Shown one piece after another: positions 44,596 through 56,350 of a stretch of 64,000 nt of DNA. The stretch is from Ichthyophis bannanicus. Its lineage: Eukaryota; Chordata; Amphibia; Gymnophiona; Ichthyophiidae. Numbering within the stretch: position 1 is the stretch's first letter; every line of letters starts with the position of its first letter. The stretch lies in contig CM066043.1 in NCBI GenBank assembly GCA_033557465.1, positions 115,054,778 through 115,118,777 of the forward strand. The letters are read 5' to 3'. Made by a program: the position numbers and the translations under genes. Below the pieces are notes generated by a model that did no database searches, had not been told where the DNA came from, and was given only the letters and a program-made list of their open reading frames with translations.

Positions 44596-45480
44596 CTGAT
44601 GGGAAACGGGAAATGACTGGTAATGGGCTATGGGGGGGTTAGGACTGGAAGTGGGCTGATGGGGGCTTAGGACTGGTAATGGGCTATGGGGGACTAGGAC
44701 TGGTAATGGGCTGGGGGGGTTGCTAGGACTGGAAATGGGCTGAGTGGAAGGGGGGCTTGGAATGGAAATGGGCTGTGAAGGGAAGGAGCTAGGACTGGAA
44801 ATGGGCTGAGTTGGGGGGGAGCTAGGACAGGAAATGGGCTGATGGAGGGGCTAGGATAGGACTGGAAATGGGCTGTTGTGGAGTGGTAAGATTGGAAATG
44901 GGCTGTGGTGGGGGCTTGGATTGAAATAAATTCATGGAGGGGCTAGAACTGGAAGTAGGCTCATGGGGGGCTTGGATTGGAAATAGGCTGAGTGGAAGGG
45001 AGCTAGGATTTGACATGGGCTGAATGTGGGGCTAGGAAAGGACTAGAAATGGGCTGATGGGGGCTGGGATTAGAAATGAGCTGATGGGGGAGCTAGGACT
45101 GGAAATGGGCTGATGGGGGGCTAGGACTGGAGTGGAGGAGTGGCCTAGTGGTTGGGGCAAGGTACTTCAGGCCGGAAGGTCAGGGGTTCAAATCCCACTA
45201 GAGGACAGCAACTTTGGGCCAGAAGGACTGGGGTTTCTAGTCCCACAGGTGCTCCTTGTGGTCTTGGGCAAGCCACTTAACTATTTTTACAGGGAACATG
45301 GGCTATGGAGGGTTATCTCCAAGTTATAATGCCCTGTTCAGTGTAATTTCAGTTTGTTCAATGTAAACCGCACTGATGCAGAATAGCGCGGTATATAAGA
45401 GAATGTAAATAAATAAGGACTGGAAATGGGCTGATGCGGGGACTAGAAGGGAGTGGATGCTGGGTGAGGCTGGAACTAGA
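44596..45480 (+). repeat. G-run minisatellite, same unit family as 24465
   Basis: Units GACTGGAAATGGGCTGATGG plus GGGGCTAG repeat, interrupted by a SINE (45132-45415). Variants of the unit match those in the right part of the 24465 array. Confidence 0.9.
45132..45415 (+). mobile_element. tRNA-derived SINE, copy 2, with target duplication
   Basis: A box TGGCCTAGTGG and B box GGTTCAAATCC are present. The body matches copies at 6212 and 53886, and the tail is GTAAATAAATA. AGGACTGGA occurs on both sides (45123-45131, 45416-45424), a plausible 9-bp target duplication, although this motif is also part of the minisatellite unit. Confidence 0.9.
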
Positions 45481-46699
45481 AGGGAGCTGATGTTGGGGGA
45501 GGATTAGAATGGGATGGAGCTGGGAGAGTGAAATGGAGAGGGGAAAAATATTTTGTGTGAGAGGAAAGAAAAATCTACAATTGTCCGGGTATTGGGAGAG
45601 TAAGTGGGGATTGAGGATGGAGGGGTAAAATCTGAGTGGATGAAATAGGAATGAGGAAAGAGCAAAAGGAGAAAGATTAGTATGTTAAAGCAGAAGTAGA
45701 GAGAGAATGGAAAAAAAACTAGAAGAGAGAAGAAAGGACAAATGGACAGCAGATGATGGAGAGTTAGCAGAAGGCACGAAGAAACCAGAAGAAAGTGGCT
45801 GGAGCAATTGCAACTGAAAAAAAATGCACAAAAAGTAGAAAAATATCTCTTTATTTTGAATTTATAAACTGGAATATGTCAGCTCTGGGAAATGTTCATC
45901 ATTAACATCTGCGCTTTGTTTAGTAAAAGAGGAAATTAATTTATAGTTTTATTTCTACAGTGTTGTACATTCCAAGTTTGGCTTTTGGGGTTCCCAGTTT
46001 AATTGTCTTCCTGTTTTTATATTGTGATTCCTTGTTTGGTGGAGGTCTATGTTTTGCATGTGTAACTGAGCTGAGGTATTATTTGACATTGCCACTTGTT
46101 CTCTTTCACCGGTAGGTCAATGTATTGGTTTAATATTTGCAGTGTTGCCTTTTGATAGGTAGAGTATGGTGCTTTGTGAGTCCTGGTAATGCTGTCAGGA
46201 TACGGCGGGTTTGCTATGGGCTCTAAATGGGCAGTGTTTGTAGTAGTTCCTAATGTGCCTGGCGGTTGGCACTGGATTATAGTAATGTACAAATCTTTTA
46301 GTCTTTCTTTATCCATGCACTCATTAAGAGGCATATTTACTAAAAGTTAGTGCATGGTAATATTATGCAAATATTTATGCAACTGAAGCCCCTTATGCAA
46401 ATGAGGCCCCGCACCGAGTCTCCGCACATGGCCCCGCGCCCCCCTTGGGCCGCCCCTGCCAGGAGGATATGACAAATTCAGAACTGGTTGAAGGCAGGAA
46501 CAAGAATCAGGAGAGATGAAGAGATCGAAGAGCTGACGGTGGATCTCTTGGTCTGCATGGAGATTGTTAAGGTTTGCTGGGGCTCAAGAGAGGGAAAGAC
46601 TGCCTGTGTTAAATCTCACACCTGAAGCTGGCAGTAGCAGAAAAGGGCACCGATAAAAGGGAACTCTGCTCCTCTGAGTTAGATTCCAAACTTAAGAAG

Positions 46700-47600
46700 A
46701 CAGATAGTTCCACTTATAGTCAAAAAATATCTGAATTTCAATCATCTATGGATCAATTTCATGCTTCAATTAAACAAATATTAAAAACTTAAAAGAGATG
46801 AATATGACTATCAGCATGATGAAGTTTATCCATGGTTAAAACCGGAATATTTAAATAAGAACATACAATATGTCTCATTTTCAGACGTTTCTGAAGAATC
46901 TGAGTGGAGCAGCAATAATGGGAATGATCATTTAGAGGATTTTTTAGGATGCAGCAAGGGCAGGCATCAAGGCCAATGGCGAGGTCGCGACCGAGGATGG
47001 AACTGGGGACCACGTCAGGGGCCAACTACCAGATCCCAAACCAGGGTCAGTCAGCAGTGATTATCCTGTCAAGTTTTGTGCTGTCATCTACACAATTACA
47101 GGTGCTGAATCGAGGCTTGGGATATGTCCCCATGCTCTTCCATGACCCCTTTCAATTCTGCTTAGCCTTTCACCGCTTTATTCGGCTACTTCAGCTGAAA
47201 GTTTATTTTGATAAACATCCTTCTACTCTGGATATTTCAGTAGTCCATCCAAAATCCTCTTGGTTTCCCCCCCCCCCCCCCCCGGTGTTGTGCGTCCATC
47301 TATTTATAGGATTTATCTCAGTTCTTGAAGATTCATATATTTTTCCCTCTGTCATAATTTGTCATCTTTAGAACATGCTGCCTTAGATTCTTCACACCTA
47401 AGTTGATCTATTTTAATTACTTGGATTGACAAAGGTGGTAGTATAGTTATTCAAGATCGTACAGACTACTACCAGGAAGCTCTTGGCCAACTATTGGATC
47501 ATAAATTTAAAAACATTTTTAGGAATCAAAAATTATCACGGGGATTTAAGAATTATAATTAGACAAAAAATTGGACCTATGATGAATTTAGAATACAACT
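46700..47600 (+). mobile_element. Penelope-like element, N-terminal fragment
   Basis: The + strand encodes an acidic region then RHQGQWRGRDRGWNWGPRQG (46950-47010). After a frame change comes VIILSSFVLSSTQLQVLNRG, then LGYVPM, FHRFIRLLQLKVYFDKHP (47060-47225), and near 47430 DKGGSIVIQDRTDYYQEAL. These are the blocks before and at the start of the reverse transcriptase in Penelope-like elements. A 17-base poly-C (47267-47283) interrupts the coding. The RT core and GIY-YIG nuclease are missing. Confidence 0.72.
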
Positions 47601-47639
47601 GGTCTGGGCTTCCAAGATAGTGTTTTTAAACAACACCCA

Positions 47640-50460
47640 AGCTTGATGTAAGTCTTTGACCTATGTAACTGCTCCTTTTAGTTTTTTCTTAACTATTTTC
47701 CTCATTTTATCATAGTCTTCCTTTCGAAAGTTAAAAGGTAGTACTGTGGATTTCCTTACCATCCCTCCTCCATTAATTAAATCAAACGCGATCATGCTAT
47801 GATCACTATTGCCAAGTGGCCCCAACACCCTTATCTCTTGCACCAGATCTGGTGTTCCACTAAGGACTAGGTCCAAAATGGCTTCCCCTCTGGTTGGTTC
47901 ATGAACCAGCTGCTCCAAGAAGCAGTCATTTATTTCATCTAGAAACTTTGTTCCTAGCATATCCTGCTGTGACACTGACCCAGTCAATACCAGGGTAATT
48001 GAATTCATCCATTATTATTACTGTTCTGTAACTTTTGTTAGCTTCCCTGATTTCTTTGAGCATTTCATCATCCGTTTTTTCATCCTGGCCAGGTGGCCAA
48101 TAGTACACCTCCACTGCCATCTCCTTCACCTTTTTACATGGTATTTCTATCCATAGAGATTCTACAGCGAATTTTGTTTCCTGAAAAGCTTTAATCCTTT
48201 CTGACTTAATGCCCTCTCTTACATAGAGCGCAACCACTCCACCAATTTGATCAGCTCTGTCATTATGATATAGTTTGTACCCAGGTATCACTGTGTCCCA
48301 CTGGTTGTCCTCCTTCCACCATGTCTCTGAGATACCAATCATATCTAATTTCTCATTTAGTGCTATATATTCTAACTATCCCATCTTATTTTTTAGACTT
48401 CTAGCATTTACATACAAGCATTTTAGAGACTGTGTATTTTATTCATATTAATCTGGTTATTGGTAGGCAGGGGTAATTTGGAATCTTTAAGCTCTGTACT
48501 CAGGGGCATTTGGGCTACCTTTGTCTTTATTGAAACCTCTCTGCTAATGTGCCCTAACTTCATTTTTTTTTGGAAGTATCCTTCAAGGATACATTGTTCC
48601 GAACCATTCGCTCTTGGGCAACTGTTGGCTTTCCCCTATTATCTAGTTTAAAAGCTGCTCTATCTCCTTTTTAAAGGTTAATGCCAGCAGCCTGATTCCA
48701 TCCCGGTTAAGATGGAGCCCCTCCCTTCCCAGGATGTTCCCCATTGCCTAACAAATCCAAAACCCTCATCCTTGCATCATTGTCTCATCCACGCATTGAG
48801 ACTCCGGAGCTCTGTCTGCCTTTTGGGTCCTGCGTGTGGAACGGGAAGCATTTCTGAGAACACTACTCTAGAAGTTCTGGATTTCAACTTCCTACCTAAA
48901 AGCCTAAATTTAGCCTCCAGAACCTCCCTACAACACTTTCCTATGTGATTGGTACCAACATGTACCAAGACAGCAGACTCCTCCCCAGCACTATCTAAGA
49001 CCTTGTCTAGGTGGCGCATGAGGTCTGCTACCTTTGCACCAGGCAGGCATGTTACCAGCGATCCTCACGTCCACCAGCCACCCAGCTATATACATGCCTA
49101 ATGATCGAATCACTAACTATAACGGCTGTCCTTACCTTTCCCTCATGAGCACATGGCCCTGGAGAAACCTCCTCAGTGCGAGAGGGTTTTACATCACCTG
49201 AAGGACAAGTCCTAGCTACAGTGATACTCTCCTGTCACGTGATCTCTGTCATCCATGGCAACAGGGATGCTGCCAGACTGGAGGTGGGATTTCAGGATTA
49301 TATCCCTGTAGGTCTCGTCTATGTACCTCTCTGTCTTCCTTATGTCTTCCAAGTCTGCTACTCTAGCCTCCAGAGATCGGATTCGTTCCCTGAGAGCAAA
49401 GAGCTCCCTGTACCTTGTGCACATGTAAGACCCTTCACCAACTGGCAGAAAATCATACATGTGACATTCAATGCAAAAGACTGGAAAGCCCCCATCTCAC
49501 TGCTGGACAGCTGTCTGCATCTTAGTTTTAAGGTTGTGTTTAGATATTTAAACTATACCTAATATGTTTAATGTAGTTTGTTCACCTGAAGTTTAATTAA
49601 TCTCAGGTCCTTTATGTATGCTGATGAGAATAAACAGCTGCACCTGAGAGTGAATATGGCCCATCCTTTCCTTTTTTAAGCACCTATAAAGCTACGATTA
49701 TCCCAGGGGTAGGTGGGTGTCAGGGAGGGTGGGAGGGAGGGAAAGAAGATTTATTAAAAGCTGGCTGCTGCACAGTACTCTAAGGTAATCTGTGACCAAT
49801 CTCCAGGGGCAGTCCTACAGCCCTTGCTTGGATAGAGGGAATCTTGGGTTCTAAATTTAACCAGAAAGCTCTCTGCTGTGTTTGAAATTTAAACTGAAAA
49901 CTCTTTGCTGCTACTAGGCCCTGACTGATTTAATGAATACACTGGGTTCACAGATTAATCAGCTTTAATCTAAAGAATTCCTTTTTCCCCAAGATTTAGA
50001 AAAATTCCCAGAAGTAAATACTTACAATTGCAGCTCTCTCTCCAGATGTAGCAGTCCCCCTTCATAGTCCTTCAAGCCACCCAGCCATGTGGGCAGTTCA
50101 TTCAAAGTTCACCAAAAAGTGGTCCGGTTCATCTTCTGCCATCATTTTAAGAAGTGCTTGTGCTGGAGGGTGGAATTGTGGTCTCTGTAGGTCCTGAATT
50201 AACTACTGCTGCTGTTGTTGCTGCACTTGCAGCAGGGTGCATTGAAATGTTGTTTTCACTCATTATCCCATTGTTGCTGCTGCCTGTCTGCCAGAATCTG
50301 GAGGAGCTGCTCTGTCCTGGCTTGTCACTGCTCTCTTGCAACACTACCACAGCTTTCTCTTCTGCAGCTTAGTTAACCCTGCAGTATTCCAGCTCCAACA
50401 ACTTTTAGAGGCCTCTGTTGGCCAAAAGAAAGCCTGCCTGTCTGGCACTGACTAACCACC
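47640..50460 (-). mobile_element. CR1-like LINE, 5' half (ORF1 and endonuclease)
   Basis: On the - strand from right to left: sequence I take to be the 5' UTR (about 49500-50460), an ORF1 N-terminal block (49460-49212: MYDFLPVGEGSYMCTRYREL and a coiled-coil-like RIRSLEARVADLED), an SGNH-esterase-like ORF1 block (49019-48777: VLVHVGTNHIGKCCREVLEA, normally GTND), and the endonuclease of ORF2 (48342-47661: MIGISETWW, VVALYVREGI, LDLVLSGT, LGNSDHSMIAFD). The SDH catalytic motif is intact. It stops at the end of the endonuclease, so the RT and 3' end are lost. Stops and frameshifts separate the blocks. Confidence 0.78.
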
Positions 50461-50596
50461 TTCAAGCTCCCTAACTAGGGTGAGACTAACCCTTTAGCCC
50501 ACACAAAACAAAGCAAAAAAAATCCTGACCTGCTGTAGAGGCCCAGCCCTGGAGGTACATGGATTTGCCCTTAGTCATGTGGTTAGCTTCTTAACT

Positions 50597-50815
50597 CTGC
50601 CTAAGCCACAGGAGTAAATTCTGCCCAAGTAGCCCTGCAATGGGGGGGGGGGAGGACGGGGGACCCAGGCAGTAAGGATGCCCACACAGCCGCGGCGGCA
50701 ACAGAGCATGGCAAACTTGTTTTAACATGTTTGCTGTGCCGCTCTGTTCTTGTAAGTTTGCTGCATGAAGGGGGGGGGGGGTTGCGCCTCCGCCGTGACA
50801 AGGGGGGGATCTTAG
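50597..50815. repeat. hairpin-containing GC-rich block, possible MITE
   Basis: AACAGAGCATGGCAAACTTG and the following CATGTTTGCTGTGCCGCTC (50699-50747) are mirrored. Poly-G runs flank on both sides (50642-50651, 50770-50781). Confidence 0.5.
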
Positions 50816-50819
50816 CAAA

Positions 50820-52060
50820 ATTTAGTAATCTATGCCAGTACCCTAAGCAGAGGTCACTGCACTTACTATCAGTAGATTGGTTCTACGGTTAGGCTAGCCA
50901 GAAACACCTACTACTTCTGTATGGTGCATGGCTGTGGAGCCAAAGATAGATAATTGCCTTTAGGCTTGGTATTTAAGCCCTCCTAGTGATGTCTCACTGA
51001 AGCAGAGAATCCTCCCTTGTTCTGGAAACGGAAAGCAACTCTGAAACATCACATGCAGTACTCCAGCAGAGCCACTCGATGTCTCTGTCATCTAAGTAAA
51101 GCAGAGCCTTAGCAGTCTCTACACACCAGAGTCCATAGATTTTATAGATAAATCACCCTGGGCTAAAGAAATTTCTTTCCAAAAATCAGAGAGCCTAAAT
51201 TGCCTCCTACACCCACTGTCCTCTGAGGAAATTGACCATTTGTAACCAAATATGTGAATCTGAAAATCAAAACAGACGTGCTCTGACCAAATCGGAGGAA
51301 TGGTTGCAAAGGTAGAAATGATTCCCTTCATCTTGACATTAGTTACAAGTCAATGCCCAGCTGACTGAGCTGAAGTTCACCTGAGCTAGACCAACAACAG
51401 CCATAAAGGAAATACAGAAGTAACAAAACTATCATATGTGCAATCAAGATGTAAATTAAACTCTATCACCACTACCAGTGGGCAGTACTCTAAATAAAGA
51501 AAGGAGAGAAGTCGCACCAGTTCACAGAAAAAACCACTTGGAGGTGGAGTGTGTGTGTGATAAACTAGCAACACAGATAATTCAGGGTGCCCTTCCACCC
51601 TTGGTCCCTTTAACCGTGAGAGGAGGGGGGGGGGGATAATTAAATTACTTTTATCCTCAATGTGTTTTCAGAAACAATTGCCAGCCTGCCTGCTTTTCTC
51701 ACTTTTGGTCCATGAGCAATTACATAAGTCGATGGGCAGAAAGTCGCAAGCAAAGTCCTTCGGATGCTGCCAGCCAGGATTTACCAATCAAAGCCATAAT
51801 AACATTGTGAACAAGTGTCTTAGTTTTAACCAAAGGTGCATTAAAGTAAAAACAATTCAAGGTATTAGACCTTGAAACAGCTCTACTATAGTACAGTATT
51901 AGACCTTGAAACAGCTCTACTATAGTACAGAATCAGAAGAAGCAGATTGACATCTGCAAAGATTTCTCAAAATCGGCGGAGCAGCGTCCACATACATTTC
52001 TCCTCTAACATGAACCTCTGGTACTCGAGTGTATGATATCTCCAGCAGATAGCATGTTTG
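50820..52060. other. no gene seen
   Basis: No supported coding region. It contains an exact 34-bp tandem duplication (51863-51930) and a poly-G tract near 51625. Confidence 0.45.
51863..51930. repeat. exact 34-bp tandem duplication
   Basis: TATTAGACCTTGAAACAGCT, then CTACTATAGTACAG occurs twice without mismatch (51863-51896, 51897-51930). Confidence 0.9.
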
Positions 52061-52064
52061 TTTT

Positions 52065-53500
52065 TGCCTTCTTTATTTGCAAATTTTGATATACCGCCCA
52101 TGGCAAGCTGTCAGGGCAGTGTACAATAAAACAATAGAACTGGCCACGAGGACATAGAAAAGAAAGGAACGCCAATATAAGACAGGAAAGAAAAGAGAGA
52201 GAGAGAAGGAGCAGTGGGGAGATGGGAAAGAGAGTGTGCCAGGAATGGAGGTGGCTAAGTGACAGATGGAGGGGGGGTCAGACGAGGGGAGACCAGAGCC
52301 ACCAGAGGAGGGAGGGAGGTCGAAAACCTGGCAGAATAGGTGTGTCTTGAGAAAAGCTTTAAAGCGGGGGAATGAGAGTTCAATACAGAGGGAGTGAGGG
52401 AGCGAGTTCCACAAAGCAGGGGCAAGAAAGTAAAAGGCAGAGTGTCGGGTGCTTTCATGGTGGGCCTGGGGGGGGGAGGGGAGGAAAAGACGGTTACCAT
52501 GGGCGGAACGGAGGAGATGAGGGGCAGGTTGGAGGTGAATAGAATCGGCCAAGTATTGTGGGGTGCTGGTGAAGAGGACCTTGTGAGTGACAGTGAGGAG
52601 CTTATAGATAAACCGGACAGTGACAGTGAGGAGTTTATAGATAAACTGGACCTTAACTGGAAGCCAATGAAGAGAAAAAAGAGTGGGAGTAATGTGAGCG
52701 GAAACAGGGGAGTAGGTGATTAGGTGGGCAGCGGTGTTCTGAACTAGCTGGAGACGACGCAACTGGTGACGGGGGAGACCGGCAAAGATAGAGTTGCAAT
52801 AATCCAAGCGAGTAATTACAAGGGACATAACAAGGGTAGTGACAGCGGAGGATGAAAGGAAGGGACGGATTGATCTAATTCGGCGGAGATGAAAGAAACA
52901 GGAGCGTACCACAGAAGAAATGTGCTGATGAAAGGAGAGAGAGGAGTCCAAAGTAACGCCTAGATAGCGGAGGGAAGAGACCAAGGGGATGGCGTGGGAG
53001 GACATAGTGGGAGACAGGTCGGGGGGGACTACGAAAGGAGAACCAGATGGCAGAGGACTTGGATGGGTTGACATGCAGGAAGTTACGAGTGAACCATGAA
53101 GCAATGAGGTCAAGGCAGTTGTTAAGCGGGGCAAGGTCAAGTGCTGAGGGGGAGACATGGTAGACCAGTAGGATATTGTCAGCATAGATATAGGAAGAAA
53201 TACCGGTTTGCTGGATAAGCAGGGCGAGAGGGGCAAGAAAAACATTGAAAAGAAGGGGGGCAAGGATAGAGCCCTGGGGAACCACACGTTGTATTGGGAG
53301 GGAAGGGGAGACGTTGGAGCCCATATGAACAGTGAAGGAACGGGAGGAAAGGAAGGATCGGAACCATCGCAGAACAGTGCCGTAGATACCCAGGTCAGCC
53401 AAATGTGACAAAAGTGTGTGGTGGTCAACAGCATCAAAGGCAGCGGAAAGGTCCAAGGAAACAGTCCAAGGCACAGTTAAAGGGTACAGAATGAAACAGA
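52065..53500 (-). mobile_element. L2-clade LINE, reverse transcriptase and 3' end
   Basis: The - strand encodes VSLDLSAAFDAVDHHTLLSH, VPQGSILAPLLFNVFLAPL, YIYADNILLVYH (the YADD box altered to YADN), FTRNFLHVNPSKS, and after a frameshift near 52950 LGVTLDSSLSFHQHISSVVR, RLDYCNSIFAGLPRHQLRRL, ITPTLFSLHWLPVKVQF and SAFYFLAPALWNSLPHSL. This is the complete L2-type RT palm-to-C-terminus series. The second catalytic Asp is lost, so it is dead. A 454-codon frame (53437-52073) covers most of it out of register in its first part. An in-frame 33-nt duplication is present (52587-52652). The 5' part is truncated near 53500. Confidence 0.87.
52587..52652 (-). repeat. 33-bp in-frame tandem duplication in the L2 ORF
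   Basis: GTGACAGTGAGGAGCTTATA and the next 13 bases repeat at 52620 with three differences. On the - strand this doubles the peptide FIYKLLTVT and leaves the frame open. Confidence 0.88.
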
Positions 53501-53515
53501 GACCACTACTGGCAG

Positions 53516-53659
53516 CAGGGCCTGCCCAACCACTAGGCAAACTAGGCAGTTCACCAGGGCAGCAAAGAGCAGGACATTCAAAGCTAAGCAATAGATTCTG
53601 ACAGCCAGAGAGGCATAAGGCTTAAGGTTTGTCTATAGTATCAACTCTGGAGCCGACCC
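53516..53659 (+). mobile_element. hAT-like left-end fragment
   Basis: CAGGGCCTGCCCAACCACTA, then GGCAAACTAGGCAG and CCAGGGCAGCAAAG resemble the start at 60049 (CAGAGCCATCCCTAGCAC, GACTAGGCACC). The DIRS1-like element begins at 53660, within or next to it. The right end was not found. Confidence 0.4.
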
Positions 53660-53683
53660 TTTCTCCATGGACTAGCAGGATTG

Positions 53684-53816
53684 CGTCAGCCACACCTGGT
53701 GATACATCCCCCGCGCGGCGCCATAGGTACGGAAGTGCTCTCCAGAGCTCAGAAAGGTAACCTTTCTGAGCATGCCCAGGTAGCCCACCTCACCGGCCCA
53801 CACCCTAGTCCGGCCA
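53684..53816. repeat. DIRS1 left inverted terminal repeat
   Basis: Matches the complement of 59803-59930 closely, including GGCGCCATAGGTACGGAAGT and GCCCAGGTAGCCCACCTCAC. A few substitutions separate the copies. Confidence 0.92.
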
Positions 53817-53885
53817 GTCTTCTTCCTTCCACCTTGCCAGCAAGACGGATTTTGCTCTCCTACAACTAGGAGAGCAAAACTAGGA

Positions 53886-54170
53886 GTGGAGGAGTGGCCT
53901 AGTGGTTGGGGCAAGGTACTTCAGGCCGGAAGGTCGGGGGTTCAAATCCCACTAGAGGACAGCAACCTTGGGCCGGAAGGACTGGGGTTTTTAGTTCCAC
54001 AGGTGCTCCTTGTGGTCTTGGGCAAGCCACATAACCCTCCATAGCCCATGTTCCCTGTAAAATAGTTATCTCCAAGTTATAATGCCCTATTCAATGCAAT
54101 TTCAGTTTGTTCAATGTAAACCGCACTGATGCAGAATAGCGCGGTATATAAGAGAATATAAATAAATAAA
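53886..54170 (+). mobile_element. tRNA-derived SINE, copy 3
   Basis: A box TGGCCTAGTGG, B box GGTTCAAATCC and a GTATATAAGAGAATATAAAT end with a TAAA tail; very close to copies 1 and 2. It lies between the left terminal repeat and the gag start of the DIRS1-like element. No certain target duplication. Confidence 0.9.
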
Positions 54171-54188
54171 TATACTTCTACAATCAAA

Positions 54189-56290
54189 ATGCCAAAATCT
54201 GGATTTAAAAAATGCTCACGCTGCAAAAGGAAAATGAGCATCACGGACACCTATGACGCTTGCCTACGCTGCCTGGGATCTGAGCACAACCCCGAGAACT
54301 GCTCCCGCTGTGGCAGAATGTCCCCGAGAGCCCGGAAAGCCAGAGGACACGTGCTGGCTGAATTTCTAGCTTCCAAGGCAAGTTCTAAGTCAAACTCCAT
54401 TGTTGTAGCACCTACCTCTGCTACCGCCATTGCTCTGGCTCAGGATGTGCCCGTCGGGGCCTCCATCCCTAGTTGCGTGGCTGAAGCCTTATCCTGTGTT
54501 CCTGCTTTGGCCGCCTCTGCCCCTCCACGAGGCTCTCTGGAACCCACTGCTAATGCTTCCGGTGCACAGCCCGCTCCTGCCTTCAATGATACGGCTAGTG
54601 CGGGACCCACGGCCTCCTCCTCCAGCAGACACGAGGCTCCCGGCAATGGTGGTGGCCATGTGGTCCTTGGCAATGGTGCCGTGCTGCAGTCCTCCAGCTC
54701 CGCCCACTTCTGGCTAAGTGTTCTCCTCTTCCAGCGCAGCCCAGCAAGCAGCCCTCGGCGCCGACTTGACTCCTCGACACCACCTCGCATCTCCACCCCG
54801 ACGAGCCCGATCAGCACCGGTCAAAGAGAACATCACCGGCGTCGTACACAGGTGCTGGCACAGCTCCCGCGGTCACAGCAGAAGGCGTAGGAAATCTTCA
54901 AAATGCCATGGGGCTGACCACGGCAGACAGAAGAGGAATAGAAGAAGTCCCAGTACTAACCCTTCAAGCCCCGGATCAGGGAGCAGAGGGCACGGGCCTA
55001 AGCGTAGGCACTGCAGCAGCTCCCGCTGCTCCTCCCACCCAAGGGAAAGCAGGCACAGATCCTACAGCCTCGCTGAATCAAGCAGCTCCTCTACAATTAT
55101 GAAGCTACTGATGCAGCTAATACAGCAAACCGCCACCGCAGCTCCCACTGCTCCACCTACCGCAGCTCCCATGACTGACTCGTCTACATGGGATAAACTG
55201 GATCACACTAGCCTTGCCCCAACAGCTCCACAGTCTCCCGAGCATGCACACCCCTCCACGCGGACCCCGCCATCCCCGGACCAACTTTCCCCAGACAGCA
55301 CCGCGGAGGAAAATGACATTGACACTGCCATTGTGGGATCGGCGTCCACCAAACAAACCACCTCTGACAGATGCTCCGCGGAACCTGAAGGTCCGCCGCC
55401 ACCCGCAGAGGACCTCACGTACCCCAAGTTCCTGAGGAAAGTAGCCACCACTTTGGCCCTAAAAGCATCTGATGAGACGGGGGAGACCGTACCTGAGGTT
55501 TTTAAATACCTCGCTATGCCAAACCCACGTTCACACTGCCTTTACATCAGACATTACAAGACAACCATTTGAGACTCTGGCAAACCCTGGCTTCTGGCCG
55601 CCCTTTCTCCAGGAGACTCGAATCCAAGTACCAAGTACAGCCCATACCTGGGTTCTCAAAACCCCAGCTAGCGCACCAATCCATCGTGGTGTCCTCCGCC
55701 CTCAAGCGGATTAAATCCTCGTGCTCACATGCCAATAGCCTACAAGGCCGAGACCACAAGCTGCTCAACGATATTGGCAAAAAGGTCTTCCAAGGAGCCA
55801 TGCTCATGGCAAGAATTGCGGCGCATCAGTTCGAACATGTGCAATTCCAAGATGCATGTATGGCAAACATCAAATTCGCCATCCCATCCCTTCCCAAGGA
55901 GTCTCAGGCGTTGATCTCCAGTGCCCTTGCGGACCTGTCAGAGGGCAACAATCATCTGGCCAGCACCGCTTTTGACTCCTTCGACACGTCGGTGAGAACC
56001 GCAGGCACAGCCATATCTTCCAGGCGATGGACATGGCTACGAGCATCTGGCCTACGCAATAATACTCACGACAGAATCGCGAATGCACCTTGCACGGGCG
56101 AGTCCCTTTTTGGCGAAAAAGTCACCGACACCGTAAATGTCATGAAAGAACACTGCACTACACTCCCAACCCTGGAAGAGCCAACCGCAAGTGGCAAACT
56201 TCCAGGTACAAAACCAACTCTTACAGCGGACCTTCTCCGCAACGCAACTCCCAGAGGGACCGCAAGCCGAAGAAGAACACCAACACGCTC
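54189..56290 (+). pseudogene. DIRS1 gag-like ORF, frameshifted
   Basis: The ATG at 54189 opens a frame with a Cys-rich N-terminus, KKCSRCKRKMSITDTYDACL then CLGSEHNPENCSRCGRMSPR, resembling the C-x-x-C...C-x-x-C zinc-ribbon-like start of DIRS gag proteins. A long Ala/Ser/Pro-rich region follows. Later parts lie in other frames: 54718-55572 (SRGHGPKRRHCSS, then FLRKVATTLALKASDETGE) and 55569 to about 56290 (LNDIGKKVFQGAMLMARIAA, conserved in DIRS gag C-termini). The start is chosen because it precedes the Cys cluster directly. At least two frameshifts break it. Confidence 0.72.
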
Positions 56291-56350
56291 GCTAACAAGA
56301 GTGGACCATCTTTTTGACGACAACTTACAGGCTCCCACCAGTATCGGGGG

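Larger units (their letters stand above)
44304..46458. mobile_element. hAT-type element sharing its interior with the one at 24022
   Basis: The left end CAGGACCGGCCC and the right end GGGCCGCCCCTG are imperfect inverted repeats. They are flanked by CTAGGAGG (44296-44303) and CCAGGAGG (46459-46466), an 8-bp duplication with one mismatch. Inside: a hairpin (44334-44378), a minisatellite of the same family as 24465 (44596-45480) and a right half (45480-46400) closely matching 25190-25830. A SINE (45132-45415) has landed in the minisatellite, and about 270 bp (46014-46286) have no counterpart in the other element. Confidence 0.85.

Noticed and set aside
53870..54190. Target-site duplication of SINE copy 3
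   Set aside because: Only short, ambiguous similarity (CTACAA, CAAAA) between the flanks.
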